A stretch of 64,000 nucleotides of DNA from Sphaerotilus uruguayifluvii (lineage in GTDB: Bacteria; Pseudomonadota; Gammaproteobacteria; Burkholderiales; Burkholderiaceae_C), in the NCBI RefSeq assembly GCF_013294065.1, contig NZ_JABSNM010000020.1, forward strand, positions 1-64,000, read 5' to 3'. Position numbers and translations under genes: made by a program. Below, one piece after another: positions 31,071 to 42,297 of this stretch (position 1 is the first letter of the stretch; each line of letters opens with the position of its first letter). Below the pieces are notes generated by a model, which worked only from the letters and a program-made list of their open reading frames with translations, ran no database searches and was not told the origin of the DNA.

Positions 31071-31105
31071 GGACAGCGGACAGCGGACAGCGGACAGCGG
31101 ACAGG
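31071..31105. repeat. Five tandem copies of a 7-bp unit
   Basis: GGACAGC is repeated four times exactly and a fifth time as GGACAGG, directly abutting the perfect hairpin at 31036-31070. The tract is non-coding, between tctA and the PIN-like gene. It is a simple repeat liable to slippage. I have no assigned role for it. Confidence 0.9.
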
Positions 31106-31154
31106 ATCCGCCGATGGTAAGGCGTCGGGCCGGTCGTGCGGCCCGCGCGGCGCC

Positions 31155-32651
31155 TCAGCCGTTGCGGCGCAGCATCTTCATCAGGCGCGGCAGCACCAGC
31201 ACCGAGACCACCACCGCCAGCAGCGTGGCCGACATCGGACGCTCGACCAGCACGCTCCAGCGGCCCTCGCCGATCGACAGCGCGTTGCGCAGCTGCGCCT
31301 CGGCCAGCGGGCCCAGGATCATGCCCACCACCACCGGCGCGGTCGGGATGCCGAAGCGGCGCATCATCACGCCCAGCAGGCCGATGGCGTACATCAGGAA
31401 CAGGTCGAACGCGCTCTGGCGCATGCCGTAGACGCCCACCGTGGCGAAGATCAGGATGCCGGCGTACAGCGGCGCCTTCGGGATCTTCAGCATCTTGACC
31501 CACAGCCCCACCATCGGCAGGTTCAGGATCAGCAGCATCACGTTGCCGATGTACAGCGACGCGATCAGCGCCCAGACCAGCGCGCCGTTCGTGTCGAACA
31601 GCTGCGGGCCCGGATTGATGCCGTAGTTCTGGAACGCGCCCAGCAGGATCGCGGTGGTGTTCGAGGTCGGGATGCCCAGCGTCAGCAGCGGGATCAGCGT
31701 CGCGGTGATCGCGGCATTGTTCGCGGCCTCCGGGCCGGCCACGCCCTCGATCGCGCCGGTGGTGCCGAACTGCTCCTTGTGCCTGGAGAACTTCTTCTCG
31801 GTGGCGTAGCTCAGGAAGGTCGGGATCTCGCTGCCGCCCGCGGGAATCGTGCCGAACGGGATGCCGATGAAGGTCGCGCGCAGCCAGGCCGGCCAGGAAC
31901 GGCGCCATTCGTCGCGCGTCATGTGGACCTTGCTCATCGCGTTCTGCGTCTCGACCTCGCGGCCCTGGTAGAGCACCGCATAGAGCGCCTCGCCGACCGC
32001 GAACAGGCCGACGGCGATCAGCACCACCTCCAGGCCATCCATCATTTCCGGCACGCCGCCGGTGTAGCGCGCCTGGCCGGAGATCTGGTCGATGCCCACC
32101 AGGCCCATCGCCAGGCCCAGGCCCAGCGCGGTCAGGCCGCGCAGCGTGCTCTGGCCGAGCACCGCGCTGACGGTGCAGAAGGCCAGCAGCATCAGCATGA
32201 AGTACTCGGGCGGACCGAGCCGCACCGCGTACTGCGCCACCACCGGCGCGAACAGCGTGACGACGACGGTGGCGATCGTGCCGGCGACGAAGGAGCCGAT
32301 CGCCGCGGTGGCCAGCGCCGCACCGGCGCGGCCGCTCTTGGCCATCTTGTTGCCCTCGAGCGCAGTCACCATCGAGCCGGCCTCGCCGGGCGTGTTGAGC
32401 AGGATCGAGGTGGTCGAGCCGCCGTACATCGCGCCGTAGTAGATGCCGGCGAAGAAGATCATCGAGGCGGTCGGATCGACCTTCAGCGTGATCGGCAGCA
32501 GCATCGCCACCGCGGTCGACGGGCCGATGCCGGGCAGCACGCCCACGGCCGTGCCCAGCGTGCAGCCCACCAGGGCCCAGAGCAGGTTGACCGGCGTGCC
32601 GGCGGTCAGGAAGCCGTTGATCAGCTGCGACCAGATATCGAGACCACCCAT
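31155..32651 (-). CDS. tctA: Tripartite tricarboxylate transporter, large permease TctA
   Basis: This 498-residue membrane protein with about 12 spans imports citrate-like carboxylates using the ion gradient. It has the TctA signature [19 protein letters not shown] near residue 40, the [14 protein letters not shown] motif near residue 80, and a second GIPTSNTTA repeat in the C-terminal half, as expected for two inverted repeats. It follows tctB with one base between genes and is the last gene of tctC-tctB-tctA. Confidence 0.95.
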   Translation of the reverse strand: MGGLDIWSQLINGFLTAGTPVNLLWALVGCTLGTAVGVLPGIGPSTAVAMLLPITLKVDPTASMIFFAGIYYGAMYGGSTTSILLNTPGEAGSMVTALEGNKMAKSGRAGAALATAAIGSFVAGTIATVVVTLFAPVVAQYAVRLGPPEYFMLMLLAFCTVSAVLGQSTLRGLTALGLGLAMGLVGIDQISGQARYTGGVPEMMDGLEVVLIAVGLFAVGEALYAVLYQGREVETQNAMSKVHMTRDEWRRSWPAWLRATFIGIPFGTIPAGGSEIPTFLSYATEKKFSRHKEQFGTTGAIEGVAGPEAANNAAITATLIPLLTLGIPTSNTTAILLGAFQNYGINPGPQLFDTNGALVWALIASLYIGNVMLLILNLPMVGLWVKMLKIPKAPLYAGILIFATVGVYGMRQSAFDLFLMYAIGLLGVMMRRFGIPTAPVVVGMILGPLAEAQLRNALSIGEGRWSVLVERPMSATLLAVVVSVLVLPRLMKMLRRNG

Positions 32652-32652
32652 G

Positions 32653-33207
32653 TCAGATCCATCCCGTCTGCGTCAGGCCCGGCAGGCTGATCGCGAGACC
32701 CTTCGTGAACATCCAGAAGACCGGCGCGGAGATCGCCAGCCCGATGGCGGCGTCCTTCAGCCAGCCGGTCACGCCTGCGGCGGCCGTGCCCTGCGAGCGG
32801 CGGAAGCCCTGCACCGCCAGCACGTAGCACAGCGCGCAGCTGGCCACGAAGCCGACCGTCGTGATCAGCGCGGCGTTGAGCAGGATGCCGCTGGAGACCC
32901 AGGCGAAGCTGCCCCAGTCGCCCTGCTCGGCGCCATCGACATCGTCGAGCTCGCGGAAGCCCCCGGTCAGCGCCTCGCGCAGCATCAGCACGCCGCACAG
33001 CGCCAGCAGGCCAGTCACCACCCAGGGCAGGAAGTTCGGGCCCACGCCGGAGTAGCCGGCCTCGGCCGGGATGGACAGCGCCCCGCCGGCCAGCGCGGCC
33101 GCGGCCACCAGCGTGCCCACGCCCACCAGGGCCTGCGCACGGATCGCGCCCGCCGGCAGCGCATCGGCTGCCGCGGTGACCGCGACGTTCGGATTCGTCG
33201 CGTCCAT
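32653..33207 (-). CDS. tctB: Tripartite tricarboxylate transporter, small subunit TctB
   Basis: This 184-residue protein has four predicted membrane helices (around residues 28-48, 60-78, 105-140 and 150-170) and the poorly conserved GPNFLPWVV segment usual in TctB. It is the small permease partner of TctA. The ATG at 33207 lies 3 bases from the tctC stop, so the genes are co-transcribed. The larger frame upstream only reads through tctC out of phase. Confidence 0.9.
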   Translation of the reverse strand: MDATNPNVAVTAAADALPAGAIRAQALVGVGTLVAAAALAGGALSIPAEAGYSGVGPNFLPWVVTGLLALCGVLMLREALTGGFRELDDVDGAEQGDWGSFAWVSSGILLNAALITTVGFVASCALCYVLAVQGFRRSQGTAAAGVTGWLKDAAIGLAISAPVFWMFTKGLAISLPGLTQTGWI

Positions 33208-33209
33208 CG

Positions 33210-34172
33210 TCAGATCATCCCGGCCTTGGACATGATCACGCGCAGCGAGGCGAACTCGCGCTCGACGAACTCGTCGAAGGCGGGGCCGGCCAGCCAGGCG
33301 TCGGTCCAGCCGTTGCGCTCCATCGCCTCGGTCCAGGCCTTGGACTTGACGGCCTTCTGCAGCATCGCGGTCAGCGCCTTGCGCTGGTCCGGCGTGACGC
33401 CGGGGGCGGCGTAGACGCCGCGCCAGTTGCCGATCTCGATGTCGAAGCCCTGCTCCTTCATCGTCGGGATGTTCGGGGCGTTCTTCAGGCGGGTGGCCGA
33501 GGTCACGCCGATCGGGCGCATCTTGCCGGCCTCGATGTACTGCTGGAACTCGCTGTAGCCGCTGCCGCCCACCGAGACGTTGCCGCCCAGGATGGCGGCG
33601 GTCGCCTCGCCGCCGCCGCGGAAGGGCACGTAGTTGATCTTCGCGGCGTCCAGGCCGGTGGCGCGCGCCAGCATCGCCGCGGCGATGTGCTCGGTCGAGC
33701 CGCGCGAGCCGCCGCCCCACTTGACGCTGCCGACGTCCTTCTTCATGGCCTCGACCACGTCCTTCATCGACTTGAAGGGCGAGTCGGTCGGCACGACGAA
33801 GACGTTGTATTCGCTGGTCAGGCGCGCCAGCGGCGTGGCCTGGGTCAGCGAGACCGGCGGCTTGCCGGTGATGATGCCGCCCACCATGACCGCGCCCATG
33901 ACCATCAGCGCGTTCGGATCGCCCTTGCTGGCGTTGACGAACTGCGCCAGGCCGATGGCGCCGGCCGCGCCGCCCTTGTTGTCGAACTGCACCGTCGCGG
34001 CCACGCCCGCATCCTGCAGCGCCTTGCCCAGCGCGCGGCCGGTGGTGTCCCAGCCGCCGCCCGGGTTGGCGGGGATCATCATCTTGAGGTTGGCATTGGC
34101 CAGCGCGGGCAGCGGCAGCGCACCGGCGGCGGCCATCGCGGCCAGCGACTTCAGGAAGGTGTCTCGGCGCAT
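33210..34172 (-). CDS. tctC: Tripartite tricarboxylate transporter receptor TctC (Bug family)
   Basis: This periplasmic solute receptor of 320 residues has an export signal (MRRDTFLKSLAAMAAAGALP, cleavage near ALANA; the double arginine is not a full Tat motif). The mature part has the Bug-family PANPGGGWDTTGRALG ligand loop, a GGAAGAIG loop and a PFRGGGEATAAILGG motif. It delivers the substrate to TctAB. It is divergent from tctDE, which probably controls it. Confidence 0.95.
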   Translation of the reverse strand: MRRDTFLKSLAAMAAAGALPLPALANANLKMMIPANPGGGWDTTGRALGKALQDAGVAATVQFDNKGGAAGAIGLAQFVNASKGDPNALMVMGAVMVGGIITGKPPVSLTQATPLARLTSEYNVFVVPTDSPFKSMKDVVEAMKKDVGSVKWGGGSRGSTEHIAAAMLARATGLDAAKINYVPFRGGGEATAAILGGNVSVGGSGYSEFQQYIEAGKMRPIGVTSATRLKNAPNIPTMKEQGFDIEIGNWRGVYAAPGVTPDQRKALTAMLQKAVKSKAWTEAMERNGWTDAWLAGPAFDEFVEREFASLRVIMSKAGMI

Positions 34173-34217
34173 GGGATGTGTCTCCAGGAAGCGGTGGAAC
34201 GGATCAGTCTCGGACGG

Positions 34218-34237
34218 CTCCGATGCTCCTGTCGGAG
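34218..34237. promoter_or_regulatory. Inverted repeat in the tctC-tctD divergent region
   Basis: CTCCGA and TCGGAG form a six-base dyad with an eight-base gap in the 154-base region between the divergent tctC and tctD genes. It could be an operator for the response regulator. TAGGCT at 34313-34318, eight bases before the tctD ATG, is a possible -10 box. Both are weak calls. Confidence 0.3.
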
Positions 34238-34326
34238 GCTGTCAAACGGCTGTCCGCGACCCCAGGGGAAACACCAGGGACCCCGGCGGCTGCAGCCGCG
34301 CGCCGATGGCGCTAGGCTTCGCGCCC

Positions 34327-35019
34327 ATGAAACTGCTGCTGGTGGAAGACAACCCGACGATGCAGACCACGCTGCGGCGCGCCTTCGAGCGCCGCGGCAT
34401 GCAGGTCGTCGGCTGCGAGGACGGCGCGCGCGCGCTCGACCGCTGGGAGGCCTCGATGCCCGACGTGGTGCTGCTCGACCTGAGCCTGCCGGGCCTGGAC
34501 GGGCTGGAGGTGCTCTCGCGCGCCCGCGCCGCCGGGCTGCGCACCCCGGTGATGATCCTGACCGCGCGCGGCACGGTGGGCGACCGCATCCTGGGCCTGA
34601 ACACCGGCGCCGACGACTACCTGGCCAAGCCCTTCGACCTCGACGAGCTGGAGGCGCGGGTGCGCGCGCTGGCGCGCCGGGCCGCGCCGGCGGGCACGCC
34701 CGGCGCCCCGGCGCCGGGTCCGGCCTTCTGCGGCCTGCAGATCGACGCCGAGAGCGGCGCGGTCTGCCACGCCGGCCAGCCCATGGACCTGACCGCGCGC
34801 GAGCTGGCGCTGATGCGCGCGCTGCTGGCGCGCCCCGGCCAGGCGGTGGCCAAGGAGCGCCTGTTCGAGCTGGTCTTTCCCGGCGAGCGCGAGGTGCAGA
34901 CCGAGGCCATCGAGGTGGTCGTCTACCGGCTGCGCAAGAAGATCGCGCACACCGGCGCGCAGCTGGTGACGCTGCGCGGCCTGGGCTACCTGCTCAAGGC
35001 CGCGCCGGCCGGCACATGA
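34327..35019 (+). CDS. tctD: OmpR-family response regulator, TctD-like
   Basis: The 230-residue regulator has a receiver domain with phospho-acceptor D51, T79 and K101, and a winged-helix DNA-binding domain (about 130-225, with VVVYRLRKKIAHTGAQLVTL). It is encoded divergently from tctCBA and overlaps the sensor kinase gene by ATGA, the standard arrangement of the TctDE system that induces tricarboxylate uptake. I chose the ATG at 34327 because MKLLLVEDN is the canonical receiver start; the frame is open far upstream without protein-like sequence. Confidence 0.93.
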   Translation: MKLLLVEDNPTMQTTLRRAFERRGMQVVGCEDGARALDRWEASMPDVVLLDLSLPGLDGLEVLSRARAAGLRTPVMILTARGTVGDRILGLNTGADDYLAKPFDLDELEARVRALARRAAPAGTPGAPAPGPAFCGLQIDAESGAVCHAGQPMDLTARELALMRALLARPGQAVAKERLFELVFPGEREVQTEAIEVVVYRLRKKIAHTGAQLVTLRGLGYLLKAAPAGT

Positions 35020-36482
35020 GGGCGCCCGGCCTGCGCGCGCGCCTGCGCCACCGTCTGGCACACCTGTCGCTGCGCGCCGAGCTGCTCGCCGGCATCCTGC
35101 TGCCGGTGGCGCTGCTGATCGTCATCAACACGGTGAGCCTCTACCGCGAGGCGCTGGACTCGGCCGACATCGCCTACGACCGCACGCTGCTGGCCTCGGC
35201 CAAGGCCATCGGCGAGCGGCTGGAGGTGCTGCCCGGCGCCGACGGCCCGCGCGTCGGCGCCGACGTGCCCTACTCGGCGCTGGAGGCCTTCGAGGCGGAC
35301 AACCGCAGCCGCATCTTCTTCCGCGTCAGCGGCTTCGCCGGCGAGATGGTCGGCGGCTTCGAGGACCTGCCGCCCTGGCGCGGGCAGATCCCGCAGCGCA
35401 GCGTCTACGCGGCGCTGGTCGACTTCCAGGACGCCGAGTACCGCGGCATGCCGGTGCGCATGGCGGTGCTGCTGCAGCCGGTGGCCGGACCCGCCGGCCA
35501 GGGCATGGCCACCATCCAGGTCGCCGAGACGCTGGAGCTGCGCCGCACGCTGGCGCGCCACATCCTGATCGACACGCTCTGGCGCCAGGCGGCGCTGGTG
35601 GCGGTGATCGCGCTGGTCGTCGTCTGGGTGGTGCAGCACGCCACGCGGCCGGTGCGCCGGCTCAGCCACGAGCTGGCGCAGCGTGCCGAGGACGACCTGA
35701 CGCCGCTGAGCAGCGACGATGCGCCGCGCGAGCTGCGCCCGCTGGTGGAGGCGACCAACGCGATGATGGACCGCAGCGCGCGGCTGCTCGAGCACCAGAA
35801 GCGCTTCGTGCGCGACGCCTCGCACCAGCTGCGCACGCCCCTGGCGGTGCTCAAGGCGCAGGTGCAGTCAGCCCGGCGCGGCGACACCGACGGCGCCACC
35901 GCGCTGGCCGAGATCGAGCACACCGTCGACCGCGCCACCGAGCTGGCCAACCAGATGCTCGCGCTGGCCAAGGTCGAGCAGCTGCGCCAGCAGGGCCAGC
36001 CGCCGTGCACCGACTGGGAGCCGGTGGTGCGCGAGGTCGCGCTCGACCTGGCCGCGCTGGCGGCCGAGCGCGACCTCGACTTCTCGGTCGAGACGGTGCC
36101 GGCGCGGGTGCGCGGCCACGCCTGGGCGCTGCGCGAGCTCGCGCGCAACCTGCTGCACAACGCGATCAAGTGCTCGGCGCCGGGCGGCACGCTGGCGGTG
36201 ACGATGCACCGCGACGATCACCACGCCGCGCTGACCATCGCCGACAGCGGCCCCGGCATCGCCGACGCGCAGCGCGAGCGGCTCTTCCAGCCCTTCGCGG
36301 CCGGGGCGCAGCGCGCCGACCTGCGCAGCGGCGCCGGCCTCGGGCTGACGATCTGCCGCGACATCGTCGCCTCGCTGGACGGCACGCTGGCGCTGGACAA
36401 CCGCGTCGAGCATTCGCGCATCCGCGGCCTGGACGCGACGGTGCGCCTGGCGCTGGCCGAGACCGCGCCGGATCGCGAATAA
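35016..36482 (+). CDS. tctE: Sensor histidine kinase, TctE-like
   Basis: The 488-residue membrane kinase has a first transmembrane helix near 25-42, a periplasmic TctE-type sensor domain to about 185, a second helix near 195-215, a HAMP-like segment, and a HisKA domain with phospho-acceptor H270 (RDASHQLRTPL). The ATPase domain has N-box LLHNAIK, G1 DSGPGI and G2 GAGLGL. It should phosphorylate TctD in response to external carboxylates. Its ATG overlaps the tctD stop by four bases. Confidence 0.93.
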   Translation: MRAPGLRARLRHRLAHLSLRAELLAGILLPVALLIVINTVSLYREALDSADIAYDRTLLASAKAIGERLEVLPGADGPRVGADVPYSALEAFEADNRSRIFFRVSGFAGEMVGGFEDLPPWRGQIPQRSVYAALVDFQDAEYRGMPVRMAVLLQPVAGPAGQGMATIQVAETLELRRTLARHILIDTLWRQAALVAVIALVVVWVVQHATRPVRRLSHELAQRAEDDLTPLSSDDAPRELRPLVEATNAMMDRSARLLEHQKRFVRDASHQLRTPLAVLKAQVQSARRGDTDGATALAEIEHTVDRATELANQMLALAKVEQLRQQGQPPCTDWEPVVREVALDLAALAAERDLDFSVETVPARVRGHAWALRELARNLLHNAIKCSAPGGTLAVTMHRDDHHAALTIADSGPGIADAQRERLFQPFAAGAQRADLRSGAGLGLTICRDIVASLDGTLALDNRVEHSRIRGLDATVRLALAETAPDRE

Positions 36483-36492
36483 TCCCGCCACG

Positions 36493-36948
36493 ATGAGCCG
36501 ATCCGCTTCCCGTTCCCCTGCCCCGGGCGCCGACGCCCCGGCCGGCCAGCGCCTCGACAAGTGGCTCTGGGCCGCCCGCTTCTTCAAGACCCGCTCGCTG
36601 GCGGCCGACGAGATCGACCGAGGCCGGGTGCGCGTCAACGGCCAGGACGCCAAGCCCTCGCGCGAGGTGCGCGCCGGCGACCGTGTCTCGGTGCGCCAGG
36701 GCGACTGCCCGACGCCGCGCGAGGTCGAGGTGCTCGGCCTGTCGGCGGTGCGCGGGCCGGCCCCGCAGGCGCAGCTCCTCTACCGCGAGACGCCCGAGAG
36801 CGTGCTGGCCCAGGCCGAGTGGCGCGAGCGGCGCCACTACGCCGCCGACCCGGCGCTGAGCATCCAGCAGGGCCGCCCGACCAAGGCCGACCGGCGTCAG
36901 CTTGCCGACTGGCAGCGCTGGAGCGTGTCGCTCGACGACCTGGACTGA
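36493..36948 (+). CDS. hslR: S4-domain RNA-binding protein, HslR/Hsp15-like
   Basis: This 151-residue protein has an N-terminal S4 RNA-binding fold (RLDKWLWAARFFKTRSLA... VRVNGQDAKPSREVRAGD) and a basic C-terminal tail with RRHYAADPAL. Hsp15 binds stalled 50S subunits that carry nascent chains and helps recycle them. It starts 10 bases after tctE. Its last 52 bases overlap the 3' end of the convergent DUF5666 gene. Confidence 0.9.
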   Translation: MSRSASRSPAPGADAPAGQRLDKWLWAARFFKTRSLAADEIDRGRVRVNGQDAKPSREVRAGDRVSVRQGDCPTPREVEVLGLSAVRGPAPQAQLLYRETPESVLAQAEWRERRHYAADPALSIQQGRPTKADRRQLADWQRWSVSLDDLD

Positions 36949-38549
36949 TCCGCTGCAGTTCGCACGCCGGTCGAGCCGCTTCCGACGCCGGAATCGGCGA
37001 CCGTCTCGCGCAGACGCACCTGCTGCGCCTGCAGGCGCAGCCCGTCGGCCGACAGCAGGCCCTCGACCTCGATGCGCTGCGTCGTGCCGACCAGCGCGGC
37101 CAGCGCCTGCGCCGACAGCGGCGTGCGCCAATGGGTGCGCTCGTCCCAGGCCACCGTCAGCGCCGCATCCCCGGGGCGATGGAGAAGCTGCAGCGTGCGC
37201 GCGACCGCGTCGAGCGCGGTGACCCGGCCGTGGCGGGTGAGACGGGCCGAGGTGCCGCGCGGCTCGGGCAGACAGCGCACCGTCGCGGCCAGAACGCCAC
37301 GCGACCCGACGGTGCCCGCGACCTCGACATACAGCCCGTTGGCCAGCGAGGCCGTGCCGTTGCACGAGGCCAGGTCGATCGTCGTCTGCGCGTCCATCTG
37401 CACCCGGGTGTCGCGCACCCGGAAGCTGCGGCTCGTCACCGACCAGTCGGTGACATTGCCCACCAGCAGCGCGGCGCTGCGGCTGGCCACCGCCTCGATG
37501 CGGCTGACGTGCCAGCGCGCGTCGGTGCCGCGCAGCGCCGTGACCCGCGCGTACAGGCCGTCGGCCGGCGACAGCGTCGCCGGCACGCGCTCGGTCGTGG
37601 CGTCGACCGTCATCGACACGCCGTCGAGGGTCAGCGCGCTGCCGCTCCAGCCGGCGATCAGGCCGACCCGCTCGAGACGCACGCCGGCCTGGGCCGACAG
37701 TTCGACCGGATCGGACTCGGCGCGCAGCGCCTGCAGCGACAGCCGCGTCGCGTCGAAGGCGCCGGCCTCGGCGAAGACCGTCGTGGCCACCCCGAGCGTG
37801 GCCGAGGCGCCGGCCGGCAGCGAGACCGCCAGGCTGCCGATGCGCACCGGCAGGCGGCCGTCGGTCCCGGCCGTGCCGACCGCGGTCACCGGCAGGTTCA
37901 GCCGCAGCGCCTCGAGCGTGGCCAGCGGCTCGATGCGGGTGGCCAGCAGGCGCAGGCCGGCGCCGCCGGCACTGGCCGGCACGCCCAGCACGATCGCGTG
38001 CACCTCGACCGCCTGCCCGATCGCGATCTGGTCGGCGCCGGTCCAGCTGCCGCCCAGCACGGTGACCGGGCCCAGCGCCGGATCGGCATTGACGACCACC
38101 GTCTGGCCCAGCACGCCCAGCGTCTCGTCGGTGCGCTCGCTGACGCGGCCGACCAGCGTCGGCCGGACCTCGATGCGCTCGAGCTGCAGCGCGCCGCCGG
38201 CCGCGGCGGCGTAGTCGAGCGCGACGCGCTGGCCGATCGCCATCTCGGTGCCGTCGCTGCCGCCGTCGGCGCGCTCGCGCTCGACCGCCGCGGCGCTGTC
38301 GTCATGGCGCACGCCGTCGACGACGACGCTGCCGAAGCCGGAGACGGTGCCCACGCTCTGCGCCGCCAGCACCGGGCTGCCGGTGCCGTTGCTGCCGACG
38401 CCGCCTCCGCCGCAGCCGCCGAGCCCGCCCGTGCCCAGCCCGGCCCCCAGGCCGAGCCAGCCCAGGCGCAGCGCGGTGGCCAGCACCTCGCGGCGCGAAG
38501 GCTCAGCCGGGGCCCTGGCCGGTGTCCGCGGCTCGCGCTCGATCCTCAT
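36897..38549 (-). CDS. DUF5666-type exported lipoprotein
   Basis: The 550-residue protein begins with a twin-arginine-like signal (SRREVLATALRLGWLG) followed by a lipobox-like GLGGC near residue 50 and a Gly-rich spacer, so it is probably a Tat-exported lipoprotein. The remainder is a series of small beta-rich modules with recurring G-V/F-G-S/T-V-V-V and A-I-G-Q-x-V-E-V patterns, as in DUF5666. No catalytic motif is visible. Its start lies inside the 3' end of the DUF6502 gene (47-base overlap), so the two are co-expressed. Function unknown; cell-envelope binding is a guess. Confidence 0.75.
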   Translation of the reverse strand: MRIEREPRTPARAPAEPSRREVLATALRLGWLGLGAGLGTGGLGGCGGGGVGSNGTGSPVLAAQSVGTVSGFGSVVVDGVRHDDSAAAVERERADGGSDGTEMAIGQRVALDYAAAAGGALQLERIEVRPTLVGRVSERTDETLGVLGQTVVVNADPALGPVTVLGGSWTGADQIAIGQAVEVHAIVLGVPASAGGAGLRLLATRIEPLATLEALRLNLPVTAVGTAGTDGRLPVRIGSLAVSLPAGASATLGVATTVFAEAGAFDATRLSLQALRAESDPVELSAQAGVRLERVGLIAGWSGSALTLDGVSMTVDATTERVPATLSPADGLYARVTALRGTDARWHVSRIEAVASRSAALLVGNVTDWSVTSRSFRVRDTRVQMDAQTTIDLASCNGTASLANGLYVEVAGTVGSRGVLAATVRCLPEPRGTSARLTRHGRVTALDAVARTLQLLHRPGDAALTVAWDERTHWRTPLSAQALAALVGTTQRIEVEGLLSADGLRLQAQQVRLRETVADSGVGSGSTGVRTAADQSRSSSDTLQRCQSAS

Positions 38550-39399
38550 CTCCGTCCTCCATGTAGAAATAGCTGCCGAAGCGCATGCGCGCGGCGCCGC
38601 CGCGACCGGCGGCGGCATCGTCGGCCAGCCGGCGCTCGGCCTCGTGCACCATGCGCTGCAGGGCCTCGGCCCAGATCTCGCGCGCGACGTCGCCCAGCTC
38701 GGCCGCGGCCTGCGCCGACAGGCCCTCGGCGAAGACGCTCTGCTCGAGCAGGCGCGCCAGCGGATCCTCGCAGGCCAGGTTGCGCACCGCCGCGGCGAGG
38801 TGGTCGGCGACGTTGACCGCCATGGCCTGCGCCGCGGCCGGATCGCGCCCGGGCAGCACGAAGCGGTCCGACAGCCGCAGCACCTCGTCGCCGTCCTCGC
38901 GCACCAGGCCCAGCCGGCCGAGCTCCTGCAGCAGCGTGCGCGGATGCACGTCGCGGCAGACCTCGCGCGCCAGCGCCTCGAAGCTCGGCGCCGGCCCCTG
39001 GCGCGGCAGCCGCTCGAGCACGCGGCCGGCCGCGTCGCGGCAGCCGGCATCGGTGATCCAGCGGGTGAACAGCATCGCCGCCGGCGTCGGCGCCAGGTCG
39101 CGCTCGACCGGGGTCTCGGCCTGCAGCGCGCGCACGTCCTTGCGGTGCACGCCGCTGAGCACGCTCAGCGCCGAGTCGGTGACGCGCTGGCCGCGCCGGC
39201 TCAGCTCGCCTCGGGCCTCGTCCAGGTAGACCCGCTTGAGGGTGCGCACCAGCGACCCGATCGGCACGCCATGACCGAGCAGCCAGCGCACCAGCGGCGC
39301 CAGCATGACCGCCGCGTCGGCCAGCACGGGCGCGGACGGATCGGCTGCAGGGTCGGATTCGGAAAAGGGAACGCTCATGATCAGCGTGACAGTTTGCAT
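38503..39399 (-). CDS. DUF6502 family protein
   Basis: This soluble protein of about 298 residues has a helical N-terminal domain resembling a winged helix ([18 protein letters not shown]...[21 protein letters not shown]) and a helical C-terminal half. The family is of unknown function and is often found beside DUF5666 lipoproteins in Burkholderiales. A regulatory role is suggested only by the HTH-like start. The ATG at 39399 or at 39378 could be the start; neither has a clear Shine-Dalgarno. It is divergent from grpE. Confidence 0.65.
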   Translation of the reverse strand: MQTVTLIMSVPFSESDPAADPSAPVLADAAVMLAPLVRWLLGHGVPIGSLVRTLKRVYLDEARGELSRRGQRVTDSALSVLSGVHRKDVRALQAETPVERDLAPTPAAMLFTRWITDAGCRDAAGRVLERLPRQGPAPSFEALAREVCRDVHPRTLLQELGRLGLVREDGDEVLRLSDRFVLPGRDPAAAQAMAVNVADHLAAAVRNLACEDPLARLLEQSVFAEGLSAQAAAELGDVAREIWAEALQRMVHEAERRLADDAAAGRGGAARMRFGSYFYMEDGDEDRARAADTGQGPG

Positions 39400-39453
39400 G
39401 AAACCGCGGCGACCCCGTCCGGCGCGCCGGACGATGTCGCGCGCGCGGGCCCT

Positions 39454-39481
39454 CTTGAAGCCTGTCCGGCCATCCCCATGT
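39454..39481 (+). promoter_or_regulatory. Sigma-32 heat-shock promoter for grpE
   Basis: CTTGAAG at 39454-39460 and CCCCATGT at 39474-39481 are separated by 13 bases and match the sigma-32 consensus (CTTGAAA, CCCCATNT) nearly perfectly. The site lies about 40 bases upstream of the grpE ATG, giving a short leader. Confidence 0.85.
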
Positions 39482-39520
39482 CGCACCGGGATGCCGCCGC
39501 AGGCGGCCGAGGAAACGACC

Positions 39521-40078
39521 ATGTCCGACACGCAGAACACCCCGCCCTTCCCCGACACCGAACCGTCCGCGATGAACGGCGACGCGGCCGCCCAGGCCGC
39601 CGATCCCGCCGCCGAGGCGCTGGCCCGCGTGGCCGAGCTCGAGGCGAAGAACGTCGAGCTCGCCGATGCCTACCTGCGCGCCAAGGCCGAGATGGAGAAC
39701 ATCCGCCGCCGCGCCGACGAGGAGATCGCCAAGTCGCGCAAGTTCGCGGTCGAGTCCTTCGCCGAGAGCCTGCTGCCGGTGCGCGACAGCCTGGAGGCCG
39801 CCATCGCCGCGCAGACCGCCGGCCAGGGCACGCCCGAGCAGCAGCTCGAGGGCGTGCAGGCGACGCTGCGCCAGCTCTCGCAGGCGCTCGAGCGCAACAA
39901 GGTCGTCGAGGTCAACCCGCCCGCCGGCACGAAGTTCGATCCGCACCAGCATCAGGCCATCAGCATGGTGCCGGCCGATCAGGATCCCAACACCGTGGTG
40001 AGCGTGCTGCAGAAGGGCTACCTGATCGCCGAGCGCGTGCTGCGCCCGGCGCTCGTGATGGTCGCCGCGCCGAAGTGA
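39521..40078 (+). CDS. grpE: Nucleotide exchange factor GrpE
   Basis: This 185-residue co-chaperone releases ADP from DnaK. It has a disordered acidic N-terminus, a long coiled coil ([20 protein letters not shown], then [20 protein letters not shown]) and the C-terminal beta domain with [11 protein letters not shown] and [20 protein letters not shown]. It starts at ATG 39521 after GAGGAAACG. It heads the grpE-dnaK-dnaJ cluster downstream of a sigma-32 promoter. Confidence 0.96.
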   Translation: MSDTQNTPPFPDTEPSAMNGDAAAQAADPAAEALARVAELEAKNVELADAYLRAKAEMENIRRRADEEIAKSRKFAVESFAESLLPVRDSLEAAIAAQTAGQGTPEQQLEGVQATLRQLSQALERNKVVEVNPPAGTKFDPHQHQAISMVPADQDPNTVVSVLQKGYLIAERVLRPALVMVAAPK

Positions 40079-40142
40079 GCCGGTCCGCGTCCGATCGCGG
40101 CGAAAGACCCTGAGCCAGACCAAGAAAAGCGCATGACCGGCT

Positions 40143-40170
40143 CTTGAAAGACGCCGGTCCATCCGCAGAT
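40143..40170 (+). promoter_or_regulatory. Second sigma-32-like promoter, before dnaK
   Basis: A perfect CTTGAAA at 40143-40149 is followed after 13 bases by CCGCAGAT at 40163-40170, a weaker match to CCCCATNT. The spacing equals that of the grpE promoter. The dnaK ATG is 41 bases downstream, preceded by a GGAG element. Confidence 0.65.
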
Positions 40171-40210
40171 CAGCCAGCAACCAGACAAATTTCCCGGAGT
40201 CAGAAACACC

Positions 40211-42154
<1,944 letters not shown>

Positions 42155-42297
42155 TGGCCCCGGGCGTGGCGGGCTGCGCGGCGTGAGCCCGCGCCGCCCC
42201 GCCCTCGTGCCTGTCGCCGCGCTCGAGTCGCCGGTCCTCGCGGGCCGGTGCCGCTCGGCGCGGCGTTCCTGTTTCACCGCTGGCGGACCCCCATCCC

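Noticed and set aside
33634-34326. N-terminal extension of the TctD frame
   Set aside because: The upstream part lies opposite tctC and the divergent promoter and has no protein-like character; the receiver domain starts at 34327.
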